A stretch of DNA of 58,519 nt, taken from positions 1-58,519 of the forward strand of contig JAPHSW010000166.1 of NCBI GenBank assembly GCA_026196615.1, in the 5' to 3' direction. The notes under the pieces were generated by a model. That model had not been told where the DNA came from. It saw only the letters and a list, made by a program, of their open reading frames with translations, and ran no database searches. The first letter of the stretch is position 1, and every line of letters begins with the position of its first letter. This document shows, piece by piece, positions 46,830-55,698 of the stretch. This DNA comes from Gammaproteobacteria bacterium. GTDB lineage: Bacteria > Pseudomonadota > Gammaproteobacteria > GRL18. The position numbers and the translations under genes are program-made.

Positions 46830-47774
46830 TTGATAGAAAATAACTGGAAAGACAGTATAAATAGACAACGACGAATACTTGCACACTCACTTTCCAAACC
46901 ATTACATAACATTGCTGATGAATGTGCTCTCATTGAATTTGATCGTGAAAAAATTAATGAAATATTAATAGCTGGGTTTCCAAAAGTTCCAAACTGTACT
47001 TACCTTTACCTCACAGATCTTAATGGTATTCAACTTTGTGACAATATGAGTAAGAGAGGTTTACTTGATGGACATTTTGGGCGTGATCGTTCTGAACGAC
47101 CTTATATGAAAGAAGTTGTACCTACGGAAGGATTTTTATTATCTGATGCTTATATTAGTAAAAATTTAACACGTCCTTCAATTACCGCATTGCATGTCGT
47201 AAAAAAAGACAATGAGCCGGTAGGATTTCTCGGTGCAGACTTTGATTTGAGAGATCTCCCAGTTACCACAAAACTCTATCAAGAGTCTGATAGCTGGCGA
47301 CAAATTAAAGGTGATCCATCAATACGCAGTTTGGTCTTTCAGCAAAGCCGTACTGAAAGTGTGCTTGATCAAAATATTGATCAGATATTTGCCATTCTCG
47401 AAGAACTTTTAACCCAGCATGGTATGTTTCAGGGTGTTTTTCACTTTTCTAGTAGTCGAGCGACAGTTTGGGTGATGGATGATCCTTACCGCTATAGAAT
47501 TTTAGATCAGGAAGCATTACTAGATACGGATATCTGTATGGCTTATCCTAATTGCTCGTATCCCGATGATGCTTTAATTCCTAAAGAAATGATTAAACCC
47601 ATTTTTAAGACAATGAAAGACTTACGTATTGCTGATGATACTATTTATCTACGCTCAGCTTCTATTAATATTTTTAATGGATTAATCAGCCTGACATTTT
47701 CCTGTGATGGTAGCCACTATATGCCTTATCATGAATTTCTAGAAAAAAATGTGGCATTTTGGGGTGCACAATAA
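46830..47774 (+). CDS. Stand-alone Cache/PDC sensor domain protein
   Basis: This is a 314-residue soluble protein. Residues about 15-140 look like a PDC/Cache sensor (YLYLTDLNGIQLCDNM, FGRDRSERPYMKEV, SITALHVVKKDNEPVGFLGADFDLRDL). A second helical and mixed domain follows with VWVMDDPYRYRI and ISLTFSCDGSHYMPYHEFL. There is no signal peptide, membrane segment, kinase, GGDEF or receptor domain. It may therefore be a cytosolic ligand-binding partner of other signalling proteins. The first codon is TTG. It is followed 70 bases later by the tautomerase gene. Confidence 0.65.
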   Translation: MIENNWKDSINRQRRILAHSLSKPLHNIADECALIEFDREKINEILIAGFPKVPNCTYLYLTDLNGIQLCDNMSKRGLLDGHFGRDRSERPYMKEVVPTEGFLLSDAYISKNLTRPSITALHVVKKDNEPVGFLGADFDLRDLPVTTKLYQESDSWRQIKGDPSIRSLVFQQSRTESVLDQNIDQIFAILEELLTQHGMFQGVFHFSSSRATVWVMDDPYRYRILDQEALLDTDICMAYPNCSYPDDALIPKEMIKPIFKTMKDLRIADDTIYLRSASINIFNGLISLTFSCDGSHYMPYHEFLEKNVAFWGAQ

Positions 47775-47844
47775 ATCTGTATTATGAATGTATTTATTAT
47801 ATGTTTGTACACAGTAAATTTTCGATAAGTTAAATTGGGTACTT

Positions 47845-48192
47845 ATGCCTCATATCATTATTGAACATAGTCAAAATGTTGTTTCTGAAAGTCATTGTTC
47901 ATCGTTTATTGACGCTGTATTTCAAGCGGTATTGGATACAAAGTTATTCACCTCGGATAATCTTAAAGTGCGTTTGAAACCGGTGAAGGATTTTCGTTTG
48001 GGGTTGGAAGGCTTTGAGTTTGTTCATGTGCAATGTCGCATTCATACCGGGCGTGATGAATTACAGAAGAAATTCTTAACTGAGAGAATATTAGAGGCTT
48101 TGTCTCAAGAAATTACCAGCTCCACTGTTATGACTTGTGAGGTTGTGGAGATGGATAGAGCTTCATACAGCAAGTCTATTATTAATAAATAA
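47845..48192 (+). CDS. 5-carboxymethyl-2-hydroxymuconate isomerase-like tautomerase
   Basis: This 115-residue protein belongs to the CHMI branch of the tautomerase superfamily. After Met removal it starts PHIIIEHSQNV, giving the catalytic N-terminal proline, and it has the family end with EITSSTVMTCEVVEMDRASY. The characterised enzymes act in homoprotocatechuate breakdown, but no hpa genes lie nearby. Its true substrate may differ. Confidence 0.82.
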   Translation: MPHIIIEHSQNVVSESHCSSFIDAVFQAVLDTKLFTSDNLKVRLKPVKDFRLGLEGFEFVHVQCRIHTGRDELQKKFLTERILEALSQEITSSTVMTCEVVEMDRASYSKSIINK

Positions 48193-48365
48193 TAAAGCTT
48201 ATATATGTAGGGGAACAAGAAGCATCAAATATTTTCCAAAAAATGTCATTGGATGTAACCTCTATTACTTTAGGTTGGAGCACCTCGATAGTAATGTCAG
48301 AGAAATAGTGAACCTATTACTACACCATGGAGCTCAATGAGCAACAAGATCTTTAGCTTGTCTAG

Positions 48366-48392
48366 CCACCTGAAAAATTAATTGTCAGGTGG
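48366..48392. terminator. Hairpin after the convergent tautomerase and sulfatase genes
   Basis: CCACCTGA pairs perfectly with TCAGGTGG across an 11-base loop, 7 bases beyond the sulfatase stop on the minus strand. No strong U-run follows. Confidence 0.45.
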
Positions 48393-48398
48393 TAACGG

Positions 48399-50048
48399 TT
48401 AGTGCCAGGACATAAAGTCATCAACCAATTGCTTTGTTTCTGGTCGGAGATTTTCAATACCAGAATAAGGAGCACCTTTTCCTAATGGTAGGTGCGGATA
48501 TTTTTTAATTGTCATCATGTGACGTTTGAGCATATCCTGGAAAGATGCACCAGACCATAATGCCATACCGATGTGTGCATTTTCTTCACGAGGGTCACGA
48601 TAAACATTAAATACAGGAGCCGCTGCACCCGGCATGCCCGGTGTTGGCATATGCATTTTAAACTCATCTTTCACTACGGCAGCTAATCTATCGCCCTGGT
48701 AAACATAAACATAATCACGACGACCATTTTTTTCACCTTCGAGTAATAAGGCCGTTTGGTCAAGACCATCAATTACACGATCTCTAGGGATGTATTTTTT
48801 TGCCTGGCCAATTCTTGCTAATGTAGTATAAAGGTCACTTACATGAACAATATCGCTCGCAGCACTATTTGCTTCGATAGCTGCTGGCCAGCGTACATAA
48901 GCGTCAGTACGAATGCCACCTTCTAAGAAGTCAGTTTTACCACCTCGATAAATTAATTCACTTAAACCAGAAGGTCCGCCGTAGTGATACATCAAGCCAT
49001 TATCAGCCATTAATACAACCAATGTATTATCTGCAATGCCCAGCTTATCCATTTCAGCAAGAAACTCTCCAAACCACGTGTCTAATAATTGTAATTTTTC
49101 AGCCATGTAACCACCATTACGTGACTTGTTAGGCGTTTGGTCATGGACAAAATTTAATGGATATAGTGGCCAGTATTGTAAGTAAAAAGGTTTATCAGAT
49201 TTTGAAAGCTGTTGTAGCTGCTCGATAGCTTGTTTTTGATAACGTACATTCATCGCATGATAGTCAGCCTGTGTCCATTTATGACCAGCAGGCATGTGTA
49301 CCTCTTTGGCTTTTTTGTCTTTATAGCCTTCAAGACCTGTTACCATTCCGTTTGGTCTAAAGGTTCTATCAATAACAAAATCATTATTTTGGATTGGTTC
49401 ATACCAACCAAATAAATTATTAGCTAATGACGCTTCTTTTGTCATTAAAGCAAGCTGTACTTGCTGGTGCGCTGGAAATGCAGCAAAGTCAAAACCTTGA
49501 TTATGTGGATATGATTCTTCAATATCACCTTGATGCCATTTACCAATATGAGCAGTGTTATAACCAGCTTCCGATAACACTTCTGCGATAGTGACTTCTT
49601 CTTTAGATAAACCTTCACCCACCAAAGTTACTTTCACTTCGCTTGAACCACTACGAATTGGATGACGACCGGTCATCATCGCCGCTCGTGTTGGTGTACA
49701 AGATGGCTCAGTATACATTCGCTCTAAAGATAAACTCTGATTGGCAAAATGATTAATATTTTTAGTATCAACTCCCATTACATGGTTCATCTTGCGATTT
49801 CCCATCTGTCCAAAACTTAAGTCATCAACTAATATATAAACAATATTAGGGCGCTTCCCGCCATTTTTTTTGCGAATGTCAGCTAATTTAGCTTCAATCT
49901 CTTTATCTTGCTCTTTCCACTTTTCACCATGTTGACGTTCTAATATATTAAATTGACCATCATGGATAATTTCTTTTGCCATAATGATTGAAGACACTGC
50001 TAGTAGTGTACAAGCTACTGCAAGCCTTTTGATTACCAAATGTTTCAT
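48399..50048 (-). CDS. Exported type I sulfatase (arylsulfatase family), copy 1
   Basis: This is a 549-residue protein with signal peptide (LAVACTLLAVSSIIMA). Type I sulfatases convert a Cys to formylglycine: here C117 in SCTPTRAAMMTGR matches C-x-P-x-R. Metal-binding VDD (D75, D76) and a later ADNG (VLMADNGLMYHYGG) are present. It hydrolyses a sulfate ester in the periplasm or outside. The ATG with AGGT eight bases upstream is preferred. It is a clear paralog of the sulfatase at 55699, sharing the N-terminal LADIRKKNGGK-PNIVYIL and GIENLRPE-K-LVD ends. No formylglycine-generating enzyme is in the window. Confidence 0.92.
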   Translation of the reverse strand: MKHLVIKRLAVACTLLAVSSIIMAKEIIHDGQFNILERQHGEKWKEQDKEIEAKLADIRKKNGGKRPNIVYILVDDLSFGQMGNRKMNHVMGVDTKNINHFANQSLSLERMYTEPSCTPTRAAMMTGRHPIRSGSSEVKVTLVGEGLSKEEVTIAEVLSEAGYNTAHIGKWHQGDIEESYPHNQGFDFAAFPAHQQVQLALMTKEASLANNLFGWYEPIQNNDFVIDRTFRPNGMVTGLEGYKDKKAKEVHMPAGHKWTQADYHAMNVRYQKQAIEQLQQLSKSDKPFYLQYWPLYPLNFVHDQTPNKSRNGGYMAEKLQLLDTWFGEFLAEMDKLGIADNTLVVLMADNGLMYHYGGPSGLSELIYRGGKTDFLEGGIRTDAYVRWPAAIEANSAASDIVHVSDLYTTLARIGQAKKYIPRDRVIDGLDQTALLLEGEKNGRRDYVYVYQGDRLAAVVKDEFKMHMPTPGMPGAAAPVFNVYRDPREENAHIGMALWSGASFQDMLKRHMMTIKKYPHLPLGKGAPYSGIENLRPETKQLVDDFMSWH

Positions 50049-50113
50049 AATATTCATTACCTGTATAAGGTTAATAATAGTCGTTGTAGTTAGTGTAATC
50101 TAATCAATTATCT

Positions 50114-50148
50114 TGTACTAAATACATTAATGTAAAACTGATAGTACA
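50114..50148. promoter_or_regulatory. Nested dyad upstream of sulfatase 1
   Basis: TGTACTA (50114-50120) and TAGTACA (50142-50148) form an outer inverted repeat. They enclose the palindrome TACATTAATGTA (50123-50134). The site lies about 70-100 bases before the sulfatase ATG, where an activator would bind. The word TAGTACATA recurs upstream of the cytochrome c gene at 58039-58047. Confidence 0.4.
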
Positions 50149-50221
50149 TAGATTGTAGTTCACATACTCATAATGTTTCAAGGTGGACATCGAAGATCAA
50201 AAATAACACAAAAAGAAAATT

Positions 50222-50253
50222 AATGTATAGTTTTTTTTGTCTCACTATACATT
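50222..50253. terminator. Inverted repeat between the AraC gene and sulfatase 1
   Basis: AATGTATAGT and ACTATACATT pair perfectly across a 12-base loop. On the minus strand it lies downstream of the AraC gene and could terminate it, or it may be another regulator site. Confidence 0.4.
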
Positions 50254-50726
50254 TTAAAAATCTTCTCTGGGAATCAGGAAGTTACCTTAATCATATATTC
50301 TCGAAGGTTATAGTTTATGACTGTTCATTAGTTACTAAAAAAAAATTGGCTGACATAAAGTAATTAAGATTAATAATTTATAACATTAATCCAAAAATTA
50401 TTTTTATAAGATCAAGCCTTATATTTATGGTTATTAGAATAATCATTACAGACATAATTATGCTTAATAATGGTGCATGGATGTAGTTGGTTTGCGGAAA
50501 ATAGATATTCTTTTTTTGGATTTTTTCTATAAAAGAAAAAACTGTAACAACGGTCATTGAAAATGATCTAGTCAGTGATAGAAAGCACTGCAGTTGCAGT
50601 CGAGAGTGTGGATAAAGAAAAAAGTTTCAGCAACTCTTGTTGAAAAAAATGATGTTTTAGAGCAGATTAGTGAATACAGTTTTGTTATTTTTGGCAGCAT
50701 TTATCAACTGTTCGGTTGACTCCTGC

Positions 50727-51668
50727 TTATCTTTTCAAGGTTGCTAATGGCTTTTCATTAAACAGTAATTGATAATCATGCGCCAATTGTCCCATATGTA
50801 AGAATCCAAATTTTTTGGCAATGCTCTCGACAGTATTATTGTTTCTACTAGAAAAATAGAGCGCCTTACGTAGCTGATTTAATCGATATGATTTTAAATA
50901 AGCTTTTGGCGACATGTTATAGTGATCCTGAAATGCATAGCATAATGTTCTTTCGCTGACTTGAGTGATTTCGAGAAGCTTAGGGATGTTAATATTATCA
51001 TTGAACATGGAGTCATTAATAAATTCTTCTGCTTTTTTTATCGCCTTAAATCGGGAAGCAATAGATGTTTTTTTTGATTGAGCTTTGCCAGTCTCCAGGA
51101 GTTTTAAAATGGTGCTGAGGATTTCCATTGAAAACATATCATCTGAATTATTAAGCTGAGTATCTTCAGACGTATTTAATCTTAATAAAAAATTCGATAT
51201 TTGAGAGCGTAATAAATTAAGTTCAGGTATTGCAACTTTTTGCACAGAATTTTTTATTGATGAGAGCATCATATGAATATCAGATATACCAAGATAGTTC
51301 GCGACATTAATTATAAATCTTTCAGGAAATGAAAAAGTATAAACGCTAAAATTGGAATGTGTTATTGCTTCTAGTTCAGAACTCGGAGCGTAGATGACAA
51401 TCGAGTCTTGTTGTACAAGAGAGTTTTTCCAGGTGAATTCAGAAGATTGTTGTTTAGGAACTCCAAATGTCCACAAATTTTTTGGGGCTGTACCACGTTG
51501 ATGTATTGATTTGTTAAAATTAACACTGGTGAGTAAAAAATCGGTATTAACATACTGAAAAAGTTCAGAGTGAAATTTTCCAGATTTTAATTGAATAAAA
51601 TCCAGGTCCCAAGAATGAACTATTTCTGAAAATGAGTCAAAATTATCAAATTTAGAACTGATATACAT
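50727..51668 (-). CDS. AraC family transcriptional regulator
   Basis: This is a 313-residue protein. The C-terminal two helix-turn-helix AraC domain covers about residues 210-310 (NIPKLLEITQVSERTLCYAFQDHYNMSPKAYLKSYRLNQLRKAL in parts, then VESIAKKFGFLHMGQLAHDYQLLF). The N-terminal 200 residues are a ligand-sensing region. It lies between sulfatase 1 and the patatin/FadL/sulfatase 2 operon, so it likely controls both. The inducer is presumably the sulfated compound or its product. Confidence 0.9.
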   Translation of the reverse strand: MYISSKFDNFDSFSEIVHSWDLDFIQLKSGKFHSELFQYVNTDFLLTSVNFNKSIHQRGTAPKNLWTFGVPKQQSSEFTWKNSLVQQDSIVIYAPSSELEAITHSNFSVYTFSFPERFIINVANYLGISDIHMMLSSIKNSVQKVAIPELNLLRSQISNFLLRLNTSEDTQLNNSDDMFSMEILSTILKLLETGKAQSKKTSIASRFKAIKKAEEFINDSMFNDNINIPKLLEITQVSERTLCYAFQDHYNMSPKAYLKSYRLNQLRKALYFSSRNNNTVESIAKKFGFLHMGQLAHDYQLLFNEKPLATLKR

Positions 51669-52272
51669 ACAATTGTGCTGACATAGTTTTATTCAGGTAA
51701 AAAGTTTATTTATAATTTTAATCCTAGCATTTTTTTGTATTTTATCAACCACGTTAAATTCAGGGGCATTATTTCATTATTTATAGAGTTAATTGGCACT
51801 ATAATGGTGCGTAGTTGTGATTGAATTGCGAATAAATGATTTTTGTGTTGCTGTATCTTGATAAAAGAAAAAATTAATTATTTAGTTATAATTAATACTA
51901 CAAAATATAATTTTTGTATGCTAATTTTGCTGTCATCTTTGGATAAGGTAACTGATAAATATCTATTTTATGAGTAATTTAAGAGGCATTTAAGGGTAAA
52001 TACTTATTTGTATTTGATGTTACTATGTCAATGAATTTACCTGTTCTATTATGAATAGTAATACTAATTTGGAAGAAGGAAGCAACCAGAAATTTATAAG
52101 CAGTTAAGATTGTTCGGTCTATACTATTAATTCTAGTCATTAAAAAAAACACTGAGACTATTTTGTGTATCAAGAATAGTCAAGTTTTTACCAATCACTT
52201 AAATATAATGATTGATATTTTTTATAAGAAGTAATTTTGAAAGTTAGAATTTAATTATACGAGGATTTAATA
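51669..52272. other. Divergent intergenic region between AraC and patatin genes
   Basis: This is a 604-base AT-rich region. A 64-codon minus-strand frame at 51979-52173 has no ribosome site and unnatural composition. The region likely contains promoters for both flanking genes. I see no strong operator repeat. Confidence 0.5.
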
Positions 52273-53631
52273 TTGTTGGATAATAATAGCTTTATTAAAA
52301 AAAGAATTTTTTTGTTTTTGATAATAGCTCTAATTTCTGGTTGTAGCACTAGTACAAAAATAAAAAATATTGAACTTGATACACCTCTGGACTCAGATAG
52401 TTATTCACTGCTCAATCATAAGCAAAAAAATAATGATATTAAAATGTTCTTATCTTTTTCTGGTGGTGGTACTCGTGCGGCGGCATTTTCATATGGTGTA
52501 TTAGAAACACTCAGAGATACCGAAATTTCATACAATAATGAAACATCGACTTTGTTGTCGGAAGTGGATGTCATCAGTTCAGTTTCAGGTGGAAGTTTCA
52601 CTTCGGCTTATTATGGTTTACATGGTAATAGAATTTTTGAAGATTATGAGAAAAAAGTTCTCAAAAGGGATATTCAAAAAGATTTAGTGAGTGGCTTATT
52701 CAATCCTCTAAACTGGTTTAAGTTTACCACTTCTGGATTTGATCGGACGGAGCTGGCAATTAACTATTATGATACGCATATTTTTAAAGGGGCGACTTTT
52801 GCTGATTTTAGAAAAGATATGCCGTTTATACAGATTAATGCGACTGATTTGAGTGGGGGACAATCCTTTTTATTCAAACAGGAATATTTTAATTTTCTTT
52901 GCTCTGACCTTTCACAATTCAAAGTATCCAGAGCTGTCGCAGCATCATCAGCCGTTCCTGTTGCTTTTGCTCCCATAACTTTGAAAAATTATGAAAACTG
53001 TGGTGACTTTGAACCTATTGTGTCAGTGACAGAAGTTAAGGATAATGATAATTTTAGAAGTAAGTCAATGAAAAAATCATTGGCACGATATCTTGACAAA
53101 GAGTCAGTTAAATATGTTCACCTTATTGATGGGGGGATTGCTGATAATTTAGGCGTGCGTGTACTTTATGATACGGTGAATGTTCTTGGTGGTATTTCAG
53201 AGTTAAGCAAAAAACTGGGCACAAATCCACCTCGATACATGGTAGTCATTTTGGTCAATGCAGCGGTATCACCTGAGAAAGAAATGGATGGTTTACCTGA
53301 TGAACCATCACTTGGTGCTCAAGTAGACGCGGTCACTTCAGCACAAATCGATCGTTATAGCCTGGAAAGTATCCAGTTAATGAAAGACAGTTTGATTAAA
53401 TGGACAACAAAACTATCAAAAGATGCTGGCTATGAAGTAAAACCTTTTTTTATTCAGGTTGATTTTGAGGGACTTCAAGATAAACAACAGAATATGCTTG
53501 CCAATAAAATCTCAACAAGCCTGGCTTTACCTGCAGAACAGGTTGATGGTTTGCGCAAAGCCGCTAGACATTTATTAACACAATCACCTGAATTCCAAAA
53601 ACTAATTGCTGATCTTAATAATGATAAATAA
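52273..53631 (+). CDS. Patatin-like phospholipase lipoprotein
   Basis: This is a 452-residue protein. The lipobox LISGC places a lipidated Cys at residue 24. The patatin fold has the oxyanion segment SGGGTRAAAFSYGVL (63-77), nucleophile S105 in SSVSGGSFTS and the Asp in LIDGGIADNLG near residue 296. It should hydrolyse acyl esters at the outer membrane or periplasm. The first codon is TTG with GAGGA upstream. It begins the operon patatin, barrel protein, FadL and sulfatase 2. Confidence 0.9.
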   Translation: MLDNNSFIKKRIFLFLIIALISGCSTSTKIKNIELDTPLDSDSYSLLNHKQKNNDIKMFLSFSGGGTRAAAFSYGVLETLRDTEISYNNETSTLLSEVDVISSVSGGSFTSAYYGLHGNRIFEDYEKKVLKRDIQKDLVSGLFNPLNWFKFTTSGFDRTELAINYYDTHIFKGATFADFRKDMPFIQINATDLSGGQSFLFKQEYFNFLCSDLSQFKVSRAVAASSAVPVAFAPITLKNYENCGDFEPIVSVTEVKDNDNFRSKSMKKSLARYLDKESVKYVHLIDGGIADNLGVRVLYDTVNVLGGISELSKKLGTNPPRYMVVILVNAAVSPEKEMDGLPDEPSLGAQVDAVTSAQIDRYSLESIQLMKDSLIKWTTKLSKDAGYEVKPFFIQVDFEGLQDKQQNMLANKISTSLALPAEQVDGLRKAARHLLTQSPEFQKLIADLNNDK

Positions 53632-54397
53632 AAATACTCTCTTTTTTTCAGAACAGGTAATTCTTTTTATATTTTGTTTGATACTGACTTTTTTTTACTC
53701 AGAGAAAATTTTAGCTGAAGATAAAAAAACAGAAAATGCCTCAAATCCTTTGGCAGCAGTGAGTAATACCGACTTAAAATTTAAATATTATGATTTAGAT
53801 AATCAGTCTGAACGAATGGAATATGGTGTTGATGGTTCAACAATGTTGAATCCAAAATTAAAGCTTAAGTATGAAATGTATTATTGGGATACTGATGTCA
53901 CTGGGCAAGATGAAGATGATTTGGAATCTTTTCATCTAAAATTAATTCATTTTATAAAACAAGGGAAGTTAGATTCTGGTCAACCCTATCGTTTGGCTGT
54001 TGGCGTTGAATGGATCAAAGATCTGGGTGACACCGATAAAGGTATTGGCTCTGGTGGTGATCAAATTGCTCCGCTTATGGGGGTGGCAATTGCTTTACGT
54101 CCAGGAACTATGGTTATTCCTTTAATACAACATTTTGAGAGTTATGAAGGTGATGATGTCAGCCAGACGGCATTGCGCTTTATTGCCTTGCAGACACTCC
54201 CCGATAATGTATGGGCAAAAATGGATTTTAAAGTCCCCTATGATTGGGAAAATGACACCATACCATCTTCAGTTGAATTTCAAGTTGGAAAAAGTTTTAC
54301 AAAAGCTGTTGGTGCTTATATCGATCTCCAATCGGGTATCGGTGGTGATAAACCTTATGATTTTGCTGCTGGTATTGGCTTACGATTTAATTATTAG
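53621..54397 (+). CDS. Exported outer membrane barrel-like protein
   Basis: This 258-residue protein has a signal peptide (VILFIFCLILTFFYSEKILA). The mature part alternates polar and hydrophobic residues in strands such as FKYYDLDNQSERMEYG, LKYEMYYWDTD and FAAGIGLRFNY. It ends in an aromatic residue, as transmembrane barrels do. The family is unknown to me. The ATG at 53621 overlaps the patatin stop by 11 bases. It may be a porin or accessory for uptake in this cluster. Confidence 0.7.
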   Translation: MINKNTLFFSEQVILFIFCLILTFFYSEKILAEDKKTENASNPLAAVSNTDLKFKYYDLDNQSERMEYGVDGSTMLNPKLKLKYEMYYWDTDVTGQDEDDLESFHLKLIHFIKQGKLDSGQPYRLAVGVEWIKDLGDTDKGIGSGGDQIAPLMGVAIALRPGTMVIPLIQHFESYEGDDVSQTALRFIALQTLPDNVWAKMDFKVPYDWENDTIPSSVEFQVGKSFTKAVGAYIDLQSGIGGDKPYDFAAGIGLRFNY

Positions 54398-54420
54398 TTT
54401 TTACATCTTAATTATTATTA

Positions 54421-55671
54421 ATGAGACTAAACATGTTTTTTTCACGTTCACAAATAATTTATAGTTTATTATTAATTGGTTTTTCTTCTAGTGTTTTTTC
54501 TGCAGGATTTTATATTTCTGAAATAGGAACGCCAGGTAGCTTAGGGACAGCTGGTGTCGCTAATGTAAGCAATAACTTCAGTGCCGATTCATCCTGGACA
54601 AATCCAGCAGGAATGACTGGCGTAAAAGAAAAACAAACAATAGTTGCAGGTACTCAGATTTTATTTCCGAAAGTTGAATTTAATTCTTCCATTGCAGAAG
54701 CGGGTGGTAGTGATGGTGGTAATGCAGGAGATATTGTCGGAATCCCCAGTTTTTTTATGACAAAACAATTATCTGACGATGTGACATTAGGATTTTCAGT
54801 GGTTGGCACTATGGGAGGGGGGATGGATTATGGTGATGATTTTGTTGGCCGTTACGCTGTGACTGAAGTGCTTTTGCAAGGAATGTTTATATCACCCTCA
54901 CTGGGTTATAAAGTCAATGATAACTTGTCTTTAGGTGTAGGTGTATCTTTTGTTTATACTCAGTTTGAGCAAGAAATTGCGATGCCAACTCTTAATCCTG
55001 CTTCTGATGGTGAAGTTAAATTTGATGATTTAGATGACTGGGGACTGCAGCCTTTTATGGGGTTAACCTATCAACTCAATGAAAAAATCATGTTGGGAAT
55101 TGTTTATCGAGCAGAATTTGACGCAGAACTTGAAGGCGATATTAAGTTTTCTAACATTGCTCTACCAGCAGCTACCAATAAAAAGATGGAGATTGATTGG
55201 ACTAACCCACAAGTGCTAAAAATCGGATTGCAATATAAATTTGATGATGAATATACCTTTTTTGTTAGTGCCGATTGGGAAGACTGGTCTGAATTTAGTG
55301 ATAATCACATTAGTGTGACCAATGGTGTGGTTACAACATTAGAAAGAAACTTTAAAGATACCTGGCAAATTGGTTTTGCTTTATCAAAGAAAATGAGTGA
55401 AGACTCACAAATGGCTCTGGGATTCTCTTATGATAGTTCGCCCGTTGATGATGATGATCGAACATTAGATTTGCCCTTTGATGAACAAATAAAACTTTCA
55501 GCTGCTTATGGCTGGAAGGGAAATAAAAACCTGGATTATTCAATTGGTACAACCTTAATGTATGCGGGAAAGGCAAAGGTTGATCAAATGACACCAGGTG
55601 GTCGTGTTAAAGGTGAATTTGATAAAAACTATATATTATTTGTTGGCGCTACATTACGTTATATTTTTTGA
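54421..55671 (+). CDS. FadL/TodX-type outer membrane transporter
   Basis: This is a 416-residue protein with signal peptide (LLLIGFSSSVFSA). The N-terminal hatch region contains GFYISEIGTPGSLGTAG and SSWTNPAGMTG, the FadL hallmark NPAGM. The beta-barrel ends LFVGATLRYIF with terminal Phe. FadL proteins let hydrophobic compounds cross the outer membrane laterally. Next to two exported sulfatases it could take up desulfated hydrophobic products or the sulfated compound itself. The first or fifth codon ATG may be used; neither has a clear ribosome site. Confidence 0.9.
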   Translation: MRLNMFFSRSQIIYSLLLIGFSSSVFSAGFYISEIGTPGSLGTAGVANVSNNFSADSSWTNPAGMTGVKEKQTIVAGTQILFPKVEFNSSIAEAGGSDGGNAGDIVGIPSFFMTKQLSDDVTLGFSVVGTMGGGMDYGDDFVGRYAVTEVLLQGMFISPSLGYKVNDNLSLGVGVSFVYTQFEQEIAMPTLNPASDGEVKFDDLDDWGLQPFMGLTYQLNEKIMLGIVYRAEFDAELEGDIKFSNIALPAATNKKMEIDWTNPQVLKIGLQYKFDDEYTFFVSADWEDWSEFSDNHISVTNGVVTTLERNFKDTWQIGFALSKKMSEDSQMALGFSYDSSPVDDDDRTLDLPFDEQIKLSAAYGWKGNKNLDYSIGTTLMYAGKAKVDQMTPGGRVKGEFDKNYILFVGATLRYIF

Positions 55672-55698
55672 GCAATTTTTTATTAAGGGGGAATGTTT

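Larger units (their letters stand above)
50058..50726. other. Intergenic region between sulfatase 1 and the AraC gene
   Basis: This 669-base region contains the dyads at 50114-50148 and 50222-50253. A short open frame of about 44 codons ends at 50720, with sequence ending SFVIFGSIYQLFG. It has no ribosome site and may be a gene remnant, but I cannot support it as a gene. Confidence 0.5.

Noticed and set aside
50586-50720. Short open frame ending SFVIFGSIYQLFG
   Set aside because: It has no start signal and I cannot match it to a family; may be a remnant but cannot be supported.
51979-52173. 64-codon minus-strand frame
   Set aside because: It has no ribosome site, odd composition for a protein and no recognisable motif; AT-rich chance frame.
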